Of a DNA stretch of 64,000 nt, positions 23,855-32,091 are shown one piece after another; position 1 is the stretch's first letter; each line of letters begins with the position of its first letter. Made by a program: the position numbers and the translations under genes. The DNA lies in assembly GCF_900323885.1 (NCBI RefSeq), contig NZ_OOHJ01000018.1:2405001-2469000 (forward strand). The letters run 5' to 3'. This DNA is from [Actinomadura] parvosata subsp. kistnae (GTDB lineage Bacteria; Actinomycetota; Actinomycetes; Streptosporangiales; Streptosporangiaceae). The notes beneath the pieces were generated by a model, which worked only from the letters and a program-made list of their open reading frames with translations, was not told where the DNA came from and made no database searches.

Positions 23855-25258
23855 GTGAGCAGCGGGCTTGTCGACGCGCCACCTTCCGAGCCCGGCGCGC
23901 CGCCCCGGCGGCGCCGCCGCTGGCTGCGCTGGGTGATCGCGGTCACGGTGACCGTCGTCCTCCTCGTGGCCGGCGTGGCGGTCGGCGTGTACGCGCGCCT
24001 GACCGGCAACATCGAGCACGAGAACGTCACGGCCGAGGACCTCGGCGCCACCCGGCCGCCCAAGGTGGCCGGCACCGCCATGAACGTCCTGGTCGTCGGC
24101 TCCGACCAGCGCAACGGCAAGAACGCGAAGTACGGCAGGGTCGCGGGCGAGCGCACCGACACGATCATGCTGGCGCACCTGTCGTCCAAGCGCGACAACG
24201 CGATGGTGATCAGCTTCCCGCGCGACTCGGTCGTCCAGCTCCCGGCCTGCCGGGCCACCAAGGGCCTGCCGGGCCAGCAGGCGCACGTCGGCATGATCAA
24301 CGAGTCGTTCAACTCCGGCGGCATCGCCTGCACCTGGAAGACGATCGAGTCGCTGACCGGCATCCACATCGACCACTTCGTGAAGGTCGACTTCACCGGC
24401 TTCAAGGGCATCGTGAACGCGGTCGGCGGCGTCGAGGTCTGCCTGCCCGAGGCCATCAACGACAAGAAGGCCCTCCTGCACCTGCCCGCGGGCAAGCAGA
24501 CGCTCAACGGCGAGCAGGCGCTCGGCTACGTGCGCGCCCGCTACAGCCTCGGTGACGGCTCCGACATCGGGCGCATCCAGCGGCAGCAGATGTTCATCGC
24601 CTCGATGGTGAAGAAGGTGATGAGCGGCGAGACGCTGACCGACCCGGCCAAGCTCCTCGGCACCCTCGACGCCGCCACCCAGGCCATCACCACCGACCAG
24701 GGCCTGACGACCGGCGTCATGAAGGACCTCGCGGTCAGCCTCCAGGACCTCGACATGAGCAAGATCCGCTTCATCACCACGCCGTGGCACTACTCGCTGA
24801 CCCAGCCGGGCCGCGTGGAGTGGGTGCCCGACCAGGCCAAGCGGCTGTTCCAGATCGTGGCCAAAGACCAGAGCGTCGAGGGCGTCAAGGGCGGCCAGGC
24901 CAAGGTGGGCCGCTCGAAGATCCAGATCGAGCTGCGCAACGGCACCTGGCGCGGCGGCCTGGCCACCGAGGTCGCCGCCTTCCTCGAACAGCGCGGCTAC
25001 CACATCGCCAAGATCGGCGACACGGCCACCAAACCCCAGGCGAAGACCACGATCTTCTACGGGCCCAACGGCGAGACCCGAGTGCCGACGCTCGCCAACG
25101 ATCTCCAGGGCTCCGCCACGCGGGCGGTGCCGGCCGCTCGTACGAACCGGCTGATCCTCGTCATCGGGAACGACTGGAAGGGCCTCAAGCCGCTGCGGAC
25201 GAACGACACCGAGGCGATCAAGGGCTTCGACGCCACCCACGACTCCTGCGCCGCCTGA
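23855..25258 (+). CDS. LCP (LytR-CpsA-Psr) family cell-wall glycopolymer ligase
   Basis: This 467-residue membrane-anchored enzyme transfers glycopolymers to peptidoglycan. It has a basic cytoplasmic N-terminus, a membrane helix at about 25-46 and an LCP domain at about 80-250 (NVLVVGSDQR, GERTDTIMLAHL, ISFPRDSVVQLP, HIDHFVKVDFTGFKGIVNAVGGVEVCLPE, YVRARYSLGDGSDIGRIQRQQ). A C-terminal LytR_C-type domain follows (IQIELRNGTWRGGLATEVAAFL). The Asp and Arg residues of the pyrophosphate pocket are present. The GTG at 23855 has GGGAG 6 bases upstream. It is stop-to-stop with the convergent reductase gene. Confidence 0.9.
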   Translation: MSSGLVDAPPSEPGAPPRRRRRWLRWVIAVTVTVVLLVAGVAVGVYARLTGNIEHENVTAEDLGATRPPKVAGTAMNVLVVGSDQRNGKNAKYGRVAGERTDTIMLAHLSSKRDNAMVISFPRDSVVQLPACRATKGLPGQQAHVGMINESFNSGGIACTWKTIESLTGIHIDHFVKVDFTGFKGIVNAVGGVEVCLPEAINDKKALLHLPAGKQTLNGEQALGYVRARYSLGDGSDIGRIQRQQMFIASMVKKVMSGETLTDPAKLLGTLDAATQAITTDQGLTTGVMKDLAVSLQDLDMSKIRFITTPWHYSLTQPGRVEWVPDQAKRLFQIVAKDQSVEGVKGGQAKVGRSKIQIELRNGTWRGGLATEVAAFLEQRGYHIAKIGDTATKPQAKTTIFYGPNGETRVPTLANDLQGSATRAVPAARTNRLILVIGNDWKGLKPLRTNDTEAIKGFDATHDSCAA

Positions 25259-25834
25259 TCACAGCGCCTCGGAGAGCCCGCCTCCGTCGATGGCCGTGAA
25301 CCCGGCGTCCTCGATGAGCGGCACCACGGCCTTCTTGGCCTCGTCGTCGTCGCCCCAGTACGGCATGTCGGCCCGCGCCCCGCCGCGCTGGCCCGCGATG
25401 CCGAGCTCCAGCAGCTCGTTGGGGTACTTCGTGTTGAACGTGCGCACGAGGCGGACGTCGCCGAGCACGTGCTGCTGGTATTGAGGGCTGGTCAGCCCGC
25501 CGGGGACGGCCACCACCACGGCCGCGCCGTCGCGCTCGCCGATCGGGTTGCTCGGATCCACCACGATCTTGCCCGCGAGCATGCCGTCCAGCTCCGCGAC
25601 CACCGCCGGGAACTCCTCCCAGCCGACCGCCAGGACCACGACCTCGCCGAACCGCGCCGCCTGACCGGGCTCCCCGCCCCGCGCCTGGCCATCTGCGGCA
25701 CTGGCGGCGGCACTGGCGGCGGCGGCCGCGCGGGCAGGGTCGGCGTCGCTGAAGAACACGTCGTGGCCCGCCACCGCGAGCAGCCGGCCGAGCGGCGAGC
25801 CCAGCCTTCCGGAACCCACGATTCCTACGCGCAT
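25259..25834 (-). CDS. NADPH-dependent F420-reductase family protein
   Basis: This 191-residue Rossmann protein starts MRVGIVGSGRLGSPLGRLLA (dinucleotide motif GxGxxG), followed by GHDVFFSDADPARA (acidic end of beta-2). Later it has VDPSNPIGERDG, VRTFNTKYPNELLE and DMPYWGDDDEAKKAVVPLIEDAGFTAIDGG. It belongs to the coenzyme F420-dependent NADP oxidoreductase family; the actual cofactor cannot be read from sequence. An Ala-rich stretch near residues 36-50 looks like a local expansion. Confidence 0.8.
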   Translation of the reverse strand: MRVGIVGSGRLGSPLGRLLAVAGHDVFFSDADPARAAAAASAAASAADGQARGGEPGQAARFGEVVVLAVGWEEFPAVVAELDGMLAGKIVVDPSNPIGERDGAAVVVAVPGGLTSPQYQQHVLGDVRLVRTFNTKYPNELLELGIAGQRGGARADMPYWGDDDEAKKAVVPLIEDAGFTAIDGGGLSEAL

Positions 25835-26013
25835 GTCAGGATCTCCTCGTCACCGGGGATGTGCCCAGAGTGACGGACGACATGCCTGCCTTCGGAAGGC
25901 TTTGCCCATGGATGGCCCACTGAAGGACGCAGTGAACGACGTAGTGGATGGCGCGGTGAGTGGTGCTGCGGCGGCGCCTGGACGGACACCGCCGACTCAC
26001 CGGCCGGCCGGCG

Positions 26014-26184
26014 TCACCGCCCGCGCTCGGCCTCCTGCTCGACGGCCGTGGGCGGGTACATCTCCTCACGACGCGTGTCAACGCCCAGCTCTTCGCGGAG
26101 CCGGTCGTAGTCGATGTTGTGGTTGGCGTACTTCAGCTGGCGAGCGACCTTCGTCTGCTTCGCCTTGGCTCTTCCTCGACCCAT
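26014..26184 (-). CDS. DUF3073 family small basic protein
   Basis: This 56-residue protein starts MGRGRAKAKQTKVARQLKY and continues with the motif DYDRLREELG, the hallmark of the actinobacterial DUF3073 family. The N-terminus is highly basic, so nucleic-acid binding is plausible but unproven. The ATG at 26184 lies 87 bases from the divergent ArsR-family gene. The 179 bases downstream (25835-26013) hold no gene I can support. Confidence 0.88.
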   Translation of the reverse strand: MGRGRAKAKQTKVARQLKYANHNIDYDRLREELGVDTRREEMYPPTAVEQEAERGR

Positions 26185-26211
26185 GGCAACTCCCTAGTCC
26201 CCGCTGTCCAT

Positions 26212-26229
26212 GCTATCCGACAACATAGC
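26212..26229. promoter_or_regulatory. short dyad in the DUF3073/ArsR divergent gap
   Basis: GCTAT (26212-26216) and ATAGC (26225-26229) form an inverted repeat with an 8-base centre, in an unusually AT-rich 87-base gap between two divergent starts. ArsR regulators usually bind imperfect dyads beside their own start, so autoregulation is possible. Confidence 0.3.
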
Positions 26230-26271
26230 GACTTGAAGAATTATGCAACTGCACTGGATTACTCTGACAAT

Positions 26272-26604
26272 ATGCACGTGGAGGTCTACCAGGCCAAGGC
26301 CGACTTCTTCCGAACCCTCGGCCACCCCGCTCGCATCCGAGTGTTGGAGCTACTCCAGGAAGGGCCGCTACCCGTCAGGGATCTTCTGGCCCAGATCGAC
26401 ATCGAGGCATCGAGCCTCTCCCAGCAGCTCGCCGTCCTGCGCAGAGCGGGGATCGTGAGCGCGATCCGCGAGGGCAGCACCGTGGTCTACACACTCGCCA
26501 CGCCCGAGCTGGCCGACCTGCTGGGCGCCGCCCGGCGCATCCTCACCGACATGCTGGCCGACCAGGGGGAGCTGCTCGCGGAGCTGCGGGCAGAGGTGAC
26601 ATAA
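26272..26604 (+). CDS. ArsR-family winged-helix transcriptional regulator
   Basis: This 110-residue regulator has the canonical ArsR fold: KADFFRTLGHPARIRVLELLQEGPLPVRDLL, a recognition helix SSLSQQLAVLRRAGIVSAIREG, and a wing VVYTLATPELADLLGAARRIL. No cysteine is present anywhere, so it cannot sense arsenic or cadmium through thiolates, and another signal is likely. The ATG at 26272 lies in an AT-rich context without a Shine-Dalgarno sequence. No metal transporter is adjacent, so the target is unclear. Confidence 0.85.
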   Translation: MHVEVYQAKADFFRTLGHPARIRVLELLQEGPLPVRDLLAQIDIEASSLSQQLAVLRRAGIVSAIREGSTVVYTLATPELADLLGAARRILTDMLADQGELLAELRAEVT

Positions 26605-26614
26605 CTCACCCCGA

Positions 26615-27175
26615 TCAACCCTCGTTCACGAGAGACCGCCGCACGCGCTTCGGATACCAGGCGGTGAACACGGCGGGAAGCGCGAACGACAGCGCCTTGA
26701 TGGCGATCACCAGCGTGGTCGCGTGCGGCGCGACGGAGAGCACGAGCGTCAGGGAGACCGCGGCGACGGTGAAGGCCGCCGCCCACACCGTGGTGATGAC
26801 CGCGTTGACGCGGTAGAACCGCGGGGTCTCCCAGACCTCCTTCGGCGCCATCGTGCGGGCGATGCCGAGCGTGAACGGCTTGCGGATGGCCAGCGAGCCC
26901 CAGGCCGTGCCGGCCAGCCAGACGTTGACCAGCGCGGGCCCGTACGGCGTGAGCGGCGAGTCCGGCACCACCAGCGAGAACACCGTGAGACAGGCGAAGA
27001 AGACCGCGGCGCTGGTCTCGATCACGATCTCGTCCCAGGCCTTGCCGGACCTGCGGTCGATGGTCACCAGCGCGGCGGCGATGACGAGACCGGCGATGGC
27101 GCCCCAGCGCCACTCGTCGCCGGTGGCGATGAACGCGTAGACGATCCAGGGCAGGAAACCCAGCAGGCCGCGCAT
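26615..27175 (-). CDS. integral membrane protein divergent from a PadR regulator
   Basis: This 186-residue protein has about six hydrophobic helices (MRGLLGFLPWIVYAFIATG, WGAIAGLVIAAALVTI, SAAVFFACLTVFSLVV, LVNVWLAGTAWGSLAIR, VITTVWAAAFTVAAVSLTLVL, LVIAIKALSFALPAVFTAW). No catalytic or transport signature is recognised. It is divergent from the PadR gene with a 77-base gap full of inverted repeats, so it is probably the repressed target. Confidence 0.7.
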   Translation of the reverse strand: MRGLLGFLPWIVYAFIATGDEWRWGAIAGLVIAAALVTIDRRSGKAWDEIVIETSAAVFFACLTVFSLVVPDSPLTPYGPALVNVWLAGTAWGSLAIRKPFTLGIARTMAPKEVWETPRFYRVNAVITTVWAAAFTVAAVSLTLVLSVAPHATTLVIAIKALSFALPAVFTAWYPKRVRRSLVNEG

Positions 27176-27189
27176 CGGTGAAGCTCCTT

Positions 27190-27252
27190 TGACATTCCTA
27201 AGATGACATGTCGAAGGTAGAACCTCCTGCCGGGATATGTCAATATAGGAAT
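27190..27252. promoter_or_regulatory. nested inverted repeats, probable PadR operator
   Basis: TGACAT (27190-27195) pairs with ATGTCA (27237-27242), ATTCCTA (27194-27200) pairs with TAGGAAT (27246-27252), and the 8-base palindrome GACATGTC lies between them at 27205-27212. PadR proteins bind ATGT/ACAT dyads, which fits. The elements cover the whole gap between the divergent membrane protein and PadR starts, so binding would repress both. Confidence 0.6.
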
Positions 27253-27765
27253 ATGAGCCTTCGACACGCCGTGCTGGGCCTGCTCTCCGAGGGGCCCGCG
27301 AGCGGATACGACCTGATGAAGACGTTCGACGTCTCGCTCGCCAACGTCTGGCCGGCCACCCAGAGCCAGCTCTACTCCGAGCTGGGCAAGCTGGCCGACG
27401 CCGGCCTCGTGGACGTCGTGGCGGAAGGCCCGCGCGGCCGCAAGGAGTACGCGATCACCGAGGAGGGCCTGGCCGAGCTGCGCCGCTGGGTCACCGACGT
27501 CCCGCCCACCAGGGTGATGCGCAGCGACATGCTGCTGCGGGTCTTCTTCCTCGCCCAGGTCTCCCCCGAGCAGGCCCGCACCTACCTGCGCGGGCTCGCC
27601 GAGGAGGCGGCCAAGAGCCTGGAACACATGGAGAGCATCCGCCCGTTCGTCGAGAGCGGCGCCGACAACCTCTCCGTGTACGGCCGCCTCGCCCTCGAGT
27701 ACGGCCTGCGCCTGGCCAAGAGCCAGAAGGAGTGGGCCGAATGGGCCGAAGGCACCATCCGTTAG
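27253..27765 (+). CDS. PadR family transcriptional regulator
   Basis: This 170-residue regulator starts MSLRHAVLGLLSEGPASGYDL. The PadR winged helix covers about 1-85 (FDVSLANVWPATQSQLYSELGKLADAGLVDV, GRKEYAITEEGLAELRRWV). A C-terminal helical dimerisation arm follows (AEEAAKSLEHMESIRPFVESG, LEYGLRLAKSQKEWAEW). The ATG at 27253 has AGGA just upstream. It probably controls itself and the divergent membrane protein through the dyads at 27190-27252. It lies 10 bases before menB but is functionally unrelated. Confidence 0.88.
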   Translation: MSLRHAVLGLLSEGPASGYDLMKTFDVSLANVWPATQSQLYSELGKLADAGLVDVVAEGPRGRKEYAITEEGLAELRRWVTDVPPTRVMRSDMLLRVFFLAQVSPEQARTYLRGLAEEAAKSLEHMESIRPFVESGADNLSVYGRLALEYGLRLAKSQKEWAEWAEGTIR

Positions 27766-27775
27766 GCTTCCCGCC

Positions 27776-28654
27776 ATGGTCTCCGAGCTGTTCGATCCCA
27801 AGGCGTGGCAGCCGGTCGAGGGATTCGACTTCACCGACATCACCTACCACCGGGCCGTCGACCAGGGCACCGTACGCGTGGCCTTCAACCGCCCCGAGGT
27901 GCGCAACGCCTTCCGCCCGCAGACCGTCGACGAGCTCTACCGCGCGCTCGACCACGCCCGGCAGACCACCGACGTCGGCTGCGTCCTGCTCACCGGCAAC
28001 GGCCCCTCGCCCAAGGACGGCGGCTGGGCCTTCTGCTCCGGCGGCGACCAGCGCATCCGCGGCAAAGACGGCTACCAGTACGCCGACGGCACCCCCTCCA
28101 CCGGCCGCCTGCACATCCTGGAAGTACAGCGGCTCATCCGCTTCATGCCCAAGATCGTGATCTGCGTGGTGCCCGGCTGGGCCGCCGGCGGCGGGCACAG
28201 CCTGCACGTCGTCGCCGACCTCACCCTCGCCAGCGCCGAGCACGCCCGCTTCAAGCAGACCGACGCCGACGTGGCCAGCTTCGACGGCGGCTTCGGCTCG
28301 GCGTACCTGGCGCGGCAGGTCGGGCAGAAGTTCGCCCGCGAGATCTTCTTCCTCGGCGACACCTACACCGCCGCCGACGCCCACCGGATGGGCATGGTCA
28401 ACGCCGTCGTCCCGCACGAGGACCTGGAGCGCACGGCCCTGGAATGGGCCCGCAAGATCAACGGCAAGTCGCCCACGGCGCAGCGGATGCTCAAGTTCGC
28501 CTTCAACGCCGTCGACGACGGGCTGGTGGGGCAGCAGGTGTTCGCGGGGGAGGCGACGCGGCTGGCGTACATGACGGAGGAGGCCGCCGAGGGGCGCGAC
28601 GCGTTCCTGGAGAAGCGCGAGCCCGACTGGTCCCCGTTCCCCTGGCACTACTAA
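27776..28654 (+). CDS. menB: 1,4-dihydroxy-2-naphthoyl-CoA synthase (menaquinone synthesis)
   Basis: This 292-residue crotonase-fold enzyme cyclises succinylbenzoyl-CoA. It shows the MenB features VAFNRPEVRNAFRPQTVDELYRAL, CSGGDQRIRGKDGYQY, VVPGWAAGGGHSLHVVADLTLAS, QTDADVASFDGGFGSAYLARQVGQKFAREIFFLG and the diagnostic C-terminus EKREPDWSPFPWHY. Length and motifs are full. No other men genes lie in the window, so the pathway is split. A pyrimidine-rich repeat follows the gene. Confidence 0.97.
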   Translation: MVSELFDPKAWQPVEGFDFTDITYHRAVDQGTVRVAFNRPEVRNAFRPQTVDELYRALDHARQTTDVGCVLLTGNGPSPKDGGWAFCSGGDQRIRGKDGYQYADGTPSTGRLHILEVQRLIRFMPKIVICVVPGWAAGGGHSLHVVADLTLASAEHARFKQTDADVASFDGGFGSAYLARQVGQKFAREIFFLGDTYTAADAHRMGMVNAVVPHEDLERTALEWARKINGKSPTAQRMLKFAFNAVDDGLVGQQVFAGEATRLAYMTEEAAEGRDAFLEKREPDWSPFPWHY

Positions 28655-28950
28655 CCGCCACCAGCCCCCACCCCGCCCGACGCCGGGTAGGGCGGGCGGG
28701 ACAGGGCTGACGCGGCCTTCGCCTCACTTGCCCGCGCGCCCCTTCCCCCGCGTGCTTCCCCCTTCCCGCGCGCGTTTCCCCTGCCGGCGCCGGGTAGGGC
28801 GGGCGGGCAGCGCCGACGCGGCCTTCGCCTCACTTGCGCGCGCGTCCCCTTCCCCCCGCGCGTTCCCCCTCCCTGCGCGTTTCCCTCCCCTGCGCGCGCT
28901 TTCCCCTTAAGGGACAGCACCGAAGTACGGCGAGGCGCGAGGGGCGGGGG
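28655..28950. repeat. 107-bp imperfect tandem duplication in a C/T-rich intergenic tract
   Basis: Two copies of a unit of about 107 bases start at 28681 and 28788 with CGCCGGGTAGGGCGGGCGGG and share the internal segment ACGCGGCCTTCGCCTCACTTG. The rest consists of C/T runs and alternating GC on the plus strand. The 296 bases between menB and the convergent hydrolase contain no gene I can support. Strand asymmetry could allow unusual structures and slippage. Confidence 0.8.
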
Positions 28951-29919
28951 TCAGGTGCAGGCGTGGCCGATGGGGCCGGCCACTGTGCCGTGGCGGAGGT
29001 AGTGGTCGATGGCGTGGGGGCTGTCGCTGTTCTCGACCTCGACCTGGCTGAGGGGCGTGCCCCATGCGGGTTCCAGCGGGTGGCCGAGCGCCACGATGTC
29101 GTTCACGTCGTACGTGGTCAGCCACCGCACCCCCGGATGCCGGGTGCCGGGGGCGAGCAGGTGGCGCTGGATGGTGGGCAGGCCGAGCGGCGAGCCGGCC
29201 GTCACCCAGAGCAGCACCCGCCTGCGGACGGCGTCCTCCACGAGCAGGTCCCTGGACACGACGGTCCCCAGGCTGTGGGTGACGAGCACGAGGTCGCCGG
29301 TGGCGGGCAGGAGGCGGCGCACCTCGTCGAGGACGGGGCGGCGGCCGCGGGTGAAGTACACGGCGACGTCCTGGAGGAAGACCTTGATGATCTCCTTGTC
29401 GACGCTGGTGTGCCGGGAGATCCAGGTGAGCAGCCGCCGGGCCAGCGTCCAGGACAGCAGGTCGGAGAGCCCGATCATCTCGACGGGCACACCCGCACGC
29501 TGGGCCGGTGCGGCGGTGGCGAGCACATCGGCGCCCGCGGGCGCATCGGGGCTGACGGGCGCGTCAGGGCCGGCGGGCGCGTCGGGGCCCGCAGTGGCGA
29601 GTGCTTCGATCGGGGCGCCGGCCTGGGCGGCGAGGTCGGCGAGCAGGAGGCGTTCGAGCGCGCCCACGTCCTCTGGCATGAACGGGTGGAAGGGCATCTC
29701 CTCGGACCCGTCGGCGGGCAGGTCCAGGACGTCGGCCTCCTTGGCCGTCTGGGCGGCGATCCGGTGCAGGACGTTGCCGTAGTACGGCAGCACGGCCGGC
29801 AGGGTGAGCGCGGGCAGGCCGAGCCCGGCGGCCAGCGCGGTGCTCCACTGCCCGAGCAGCACCCTCGGGTCCTTGCCCTCCTGCCCCCGCCCGTGGATGA
29901 ACACGATCGTCGCCGCCAT
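28951..29919 (-). CDS. alpha/beta hydrolase fold protein, lipase-like
   Basis: This protein of about 322 residues opens with a strand and oxyanion loop (ATIVFIHGRGQEGKDP). It has a nucleophile elbow THSLGT preceded by TGDLVLV, an Asp/Asn region TYDVNDIVALGH and a His near the C-terminus (SPHAIDHYLRHG). A linker of about residues 110-130 contains three tandem PDAPxx hexapeptides encoded by an 18-bp repeat. The ATG at 29919 is preferred because GGAGGG lies 8-10 bases upstream; an ATG at 29937 overlaps that site. The protein is cytosolic (no signal peptide) and the substrate is unknown. Confidence 0.7.
   Translation of the reverse strand: MAATIVFIHGRGQEGKDPRVLLGQWSTALAAGLGLPALTLPAVLPYYGNVLHRIAAQTAKEADVLDLPADGSEEMPFHPFMPEDVGALERLLLADLAAQAGAPIEALATAGPDAPAGPDAPVSPDAPAGADVLATAAPAQRAGVPVEMIGLSDLLSWTLARRLLTWISRHTSVDKEIIKVFLQDVAVYFTRGRRPVLDEVRRLLPATGDLVLVTHSLGTVVSRDLLVEDAVRRRVLLWVTAGSPLGLPTIQRHLLAPGTRHPGVRWLTTYDVNDIVALGHPLEPAWGTPLSQVEVENSDSPHAIDHYLRHGTVAGPIGHACT
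29541..29594. repeat. 18-bp in-frame tandem repeat (three units) in the hydrolase linker
   Basis: Units start at 29541, 29559 and 29577 and encode three hexapeptides of the form PDAPxx on the minus strand. The repeat keeps frame and lies in a Pro/Ala-rich linker. Confidence 0.85.
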
Positions 29920-30029
29920 GGCCGCCCCTCCCTCCATCGGGCTGTCAGCGTAGGCACGGCGGGTGCCGGGGTGCGTCAGGGTTCGGCTTAGGGGAAGCCC
30001 TAGAGCTGCCGCCTTGGCACACTGGGGTC

Positions 30030-30944
30030 ATGAGGATCAAGGTGCCCGAGGCGCTGACCGAGTCACATCTGAGATTCGAACAGGATGCGGGGCCAGGCTG
30101 GAACGCCGCGCTGCCCGCGCTGGCCGAGCGTTACCTCGACGAGTGGGAGTTACGGCTGGACGGCGAGCCGCGTCACGGGATCGTCGCCCTGGTGCTGCCG
30201 GTGTTACGCGCCGACGGCACCCCCGCGGCGCTCAAGCTGCAGCCCGTGACCAGCGAGACCGTGGACGAGGCCCTGGCCCTGCACACGTGGGCGGGCGACG
30301 GCTCGGTGCTGCTGCTCGACTCCGACCCCGAGACCGGCACGATGCTGCTGGAGCGGCTCGACCCGGAGCGGCCGCTGTCCGTGGTGCCGGACGTCATGAA
30401 GTCGTTGGAGGTGCTGGCCGCGCTGCTGCGCCGCCTGTCGGCGCATCCGGCCCCGGCGGGGATCCGCCATCTCGGCGACGTCACCCGGGGCATGCTGGAG
30501 CGCGTGGACGAGGCCGCCGCGCGGGTGTACGGCGATCGCGACCGCTACTGGCTGCGCTGGTGCGCGGGGGCGGTCGCCGAGCTCGTCTCGGAGCCCGGCG
30601 ACCGGCTGCTGCACTGGGACCTGCACTACGACAACGTGCTGGCGGGCGAGCGCGAGCCGTGGCTGGCCATCGACCCCAAGCCGCTGGCGGGCGACCCGGG
30701 CTTCGAGCTGTTCCCCGCGTTGTGGAACCGCTGGGATGAGGTGATCGCCAGCGGTGACGTGCCGCGCGCGGTGCTACGGCGCTTCGACTTCCTGGTGGAC
30801 GCGCTCGGCCTCGATCCGCGGCGGGCGGCCGGCTGGACGCTCGGCCGCGTCCTGCAGAACTTCCTGTGGGACGTGGCGGAGGGCGAGCGCGTGCTGGCCG
30901 AGATCCTGGTGCGGGTGGCGGAGGCGGTCCGCGCCAGGTGGTGA
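30030..30944 (+). CDS. aminoglycoside/hydroxyurea phosphotransferase family kinase
   Basis: This 304-residue small-molecule kinase is of the APH(6)/hydroxyurea-kinase type. It has a nucleotide-binding lysine in AALKLQ (Lys69), TMLLERLDPERPL, the catalytic loop LLHWDLHYDNVL (His195, Asp197, Asn202) and the metal-binding Asp215 in WLAIDPKPLAGDPGFE. The Trp between His and Asp is typical of the streptomycin-6-kinase branch. It could give aminoglycoside resistance or act on a metabolite. Its last codons lie in a tandem repeat of about 40 bp. It stands alone, divergent from the hydrolase at 28951. Confidence 0.85.
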   Translation: MRIKVPEALTESHLRFEQDAGPGWNAALPALAERYLDEWELRLDGEPRHGIVALVLPVLRADGTPAALKLQPVTSETVDEALALHTWAGDGSVLLLDSDPETGTMLLERLDPERPLSVVPDVMKSLEVLAALLRRLSAHPAPAGIRHLGDVTRGMLERVDEAAARVYGDRDRYWLRWCAGAVAELVSEPGDRLLHWDLHYDNVLAGEREPWLAIDPKPLAGDPGFELFPALWNRWDEVIASGDVPRAVLRRFDFLVDALGLDPRRAAGWTLGRVLQNFLWDVAEGERVLAEILVRVAEAVRARW

Positions 30945-31018
30945 CGACCTCGCCCCGGCTCTGCGGTCCGCGCCGGATGGTGCGGACGCTCCTGCCCCGG
31001 CTCGGCGGTCCGGGCGAC
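30924..31018. repeat. tandem repeat of about 40 bp across the kinase stop codon
   Basis: The motif GCGGTCC followed by CGCGCC or a variant recurs at 30924, 30963 and 31005 (spacings 39 and 42), with CC(T)GCCCCGGCTC shared between units. The first unit holds the last kinase codons and its TGA, and the others are intergenic, ending near the convergent oxidoreductase stop. Confidence 0.7.
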
Positions 31019-31032
31019 CGTCGAACAGCTCG

Positions 31033-31956
31033 CTAGATGGCGAGGACGACCTTGCCCTGGCCGTGGCCGGTCTCGATCTCCCGGTGCGCGTCCGCGGCCT
31101 CCTCCAGCCGGTACGTCCTGCGCACGGGGAAGGCGAAGGCGCCTTCGGCGTACAGCCGGGCGTAACGTCCGAGCCGTTCGGCCGTCCGCTCGCCCTGCAC
31201 CACGCGGACGCCCAGCGCGGCGGCCTTGCCGTGCTCGACGAGTGTGACGATGCGGGCGCGGTCGCGTACCAGCTCCAGCGAGACCTCCAGCGCGTGCCCG
31301 CCGGCGCCGTCGAGGGCGGCGTCGATGCCGCCGGGCGCGAGCGCGCGCACGCGGTCGGCCAGGCCCTCGCCGTAGGCGACGGGGACGGCGCCGAGGGCGC
31401 GCAGGTAGTCGTGGTTGGCCTCGCGGGCGGTGCCGATCACGGTGGCGCCGCGCCTCCTGGCGATCTGCACGGCGGCCGTGCCGACGGAGCCGGCGGCGCC
31501 GTGCACGAGCAGCGTCTCACCCTCGGCCAGCCCCATCCCGTCGATGGCCAGTTCGGCCGTCTGCACGCCGGAGGTCAGCCCGCCGGCCACCTCCCACGGC
31601 ACCGCCGCGGGTTTGGCCGTCACGTCGGTCGCGGGCACCACGATGTACTCGGCGTAGGCGAACAAGCGGGAGAACCCGAGCACCTCGGCTCCTACGGCGA
31701 TGCCGGTCACGTCGGCGCCCACCTGGTCCACCACGCCGGCGAACTCGTTGCCCGGGATGCGCGGGAAGTCCACCTCGCCCAGGTACGGCGGCAGCCATCC
31801 GGCCCGTACGGCCGTGTCGAAGGGTTGCACGCCGGCCGCTCGCACCCGCACCCGCACCTGCCCGGGGCCGGCCTGGGGCGCGGGCAGCTCCATCACCTTC
31901 AGCACTTCGGGGCTGCCCGGCTCGGCGAACGCCGCCGCTCTCATCAGTTCGGTCAT
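31033..31956 (-). CDS. NAD(P)H:quinone oxidoreductase-like zinc-independent MDR protein
   Basis: This 307-residue medium-chain reductase has a GroES-like N-terminal domain (RAAAFAEPGSPEVLKVMELP, FPRIPGNEFAGVVDQVG). The Rossmann domain has LLVHGAAGSVGTAAVQIARRRGATVIGTA. Catalytic-zinc cysteines are absent, which places it with quinone oxidoreductases. The C-terminal TGHGQGKVVLAI is typical. It is divergent from the flotillin operon with a 135-base AT-rich gap. The substrate is unknown. Confidence 0.85.
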   Translation of the reverse strand: MTELMRAAAFAEPGSPEVLKVMELPAPQAGPGQVRVRVRAAGVQPFDTAVRAGWLPPYLGEVDFPRIPGNEFAGVVDQVGADVTGIAVGAEVLGFSRLFAYAEYIVVPATDVTAKPAAVPWEVAGGLTSGVQTAELAIDGMGLAEGETLLVHGAAGSVGTAAVQIARRRGATVIGTAREANHDYLRALGAVPVAYGEGLADRVRALAPGGIDAALDGAGGHALEVSLELVRDRARIVTLVEHGKAAALGVRVVQGERTAERLGRYARLYAEGAFAFPVRRTYRLEEAADAHREIETGHGQGKVVLAI

Positions 31957-32091
31957 GGCGGCCAGCCTGCTACCTCAACCGCGCTTGAGGTCAAGTCGCC
32001 AACCGTTTCGGGAACTTTCCTCTTTAGTCGCGCTTTATCTGTATATAGTCCGACAAGGACATCGCAGGGGGACCGGTAGTACCGAGGCGGG

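Noticed and set aside
25888..25900. GCCTT/AAGGC hairpin as terminator near the F420-type reductase
   Set aside because: The stem is short, there is no T-run on either strand, and it sits upstream of the reductase start.
25909..26228. Plus-strand open frame starting MDGPLKDAVNDVV
   Set aside because: It runs opposite the well-supported DUF3073 gene and turns into Arg/Pro/Ser-rich noise after about 25 codons.
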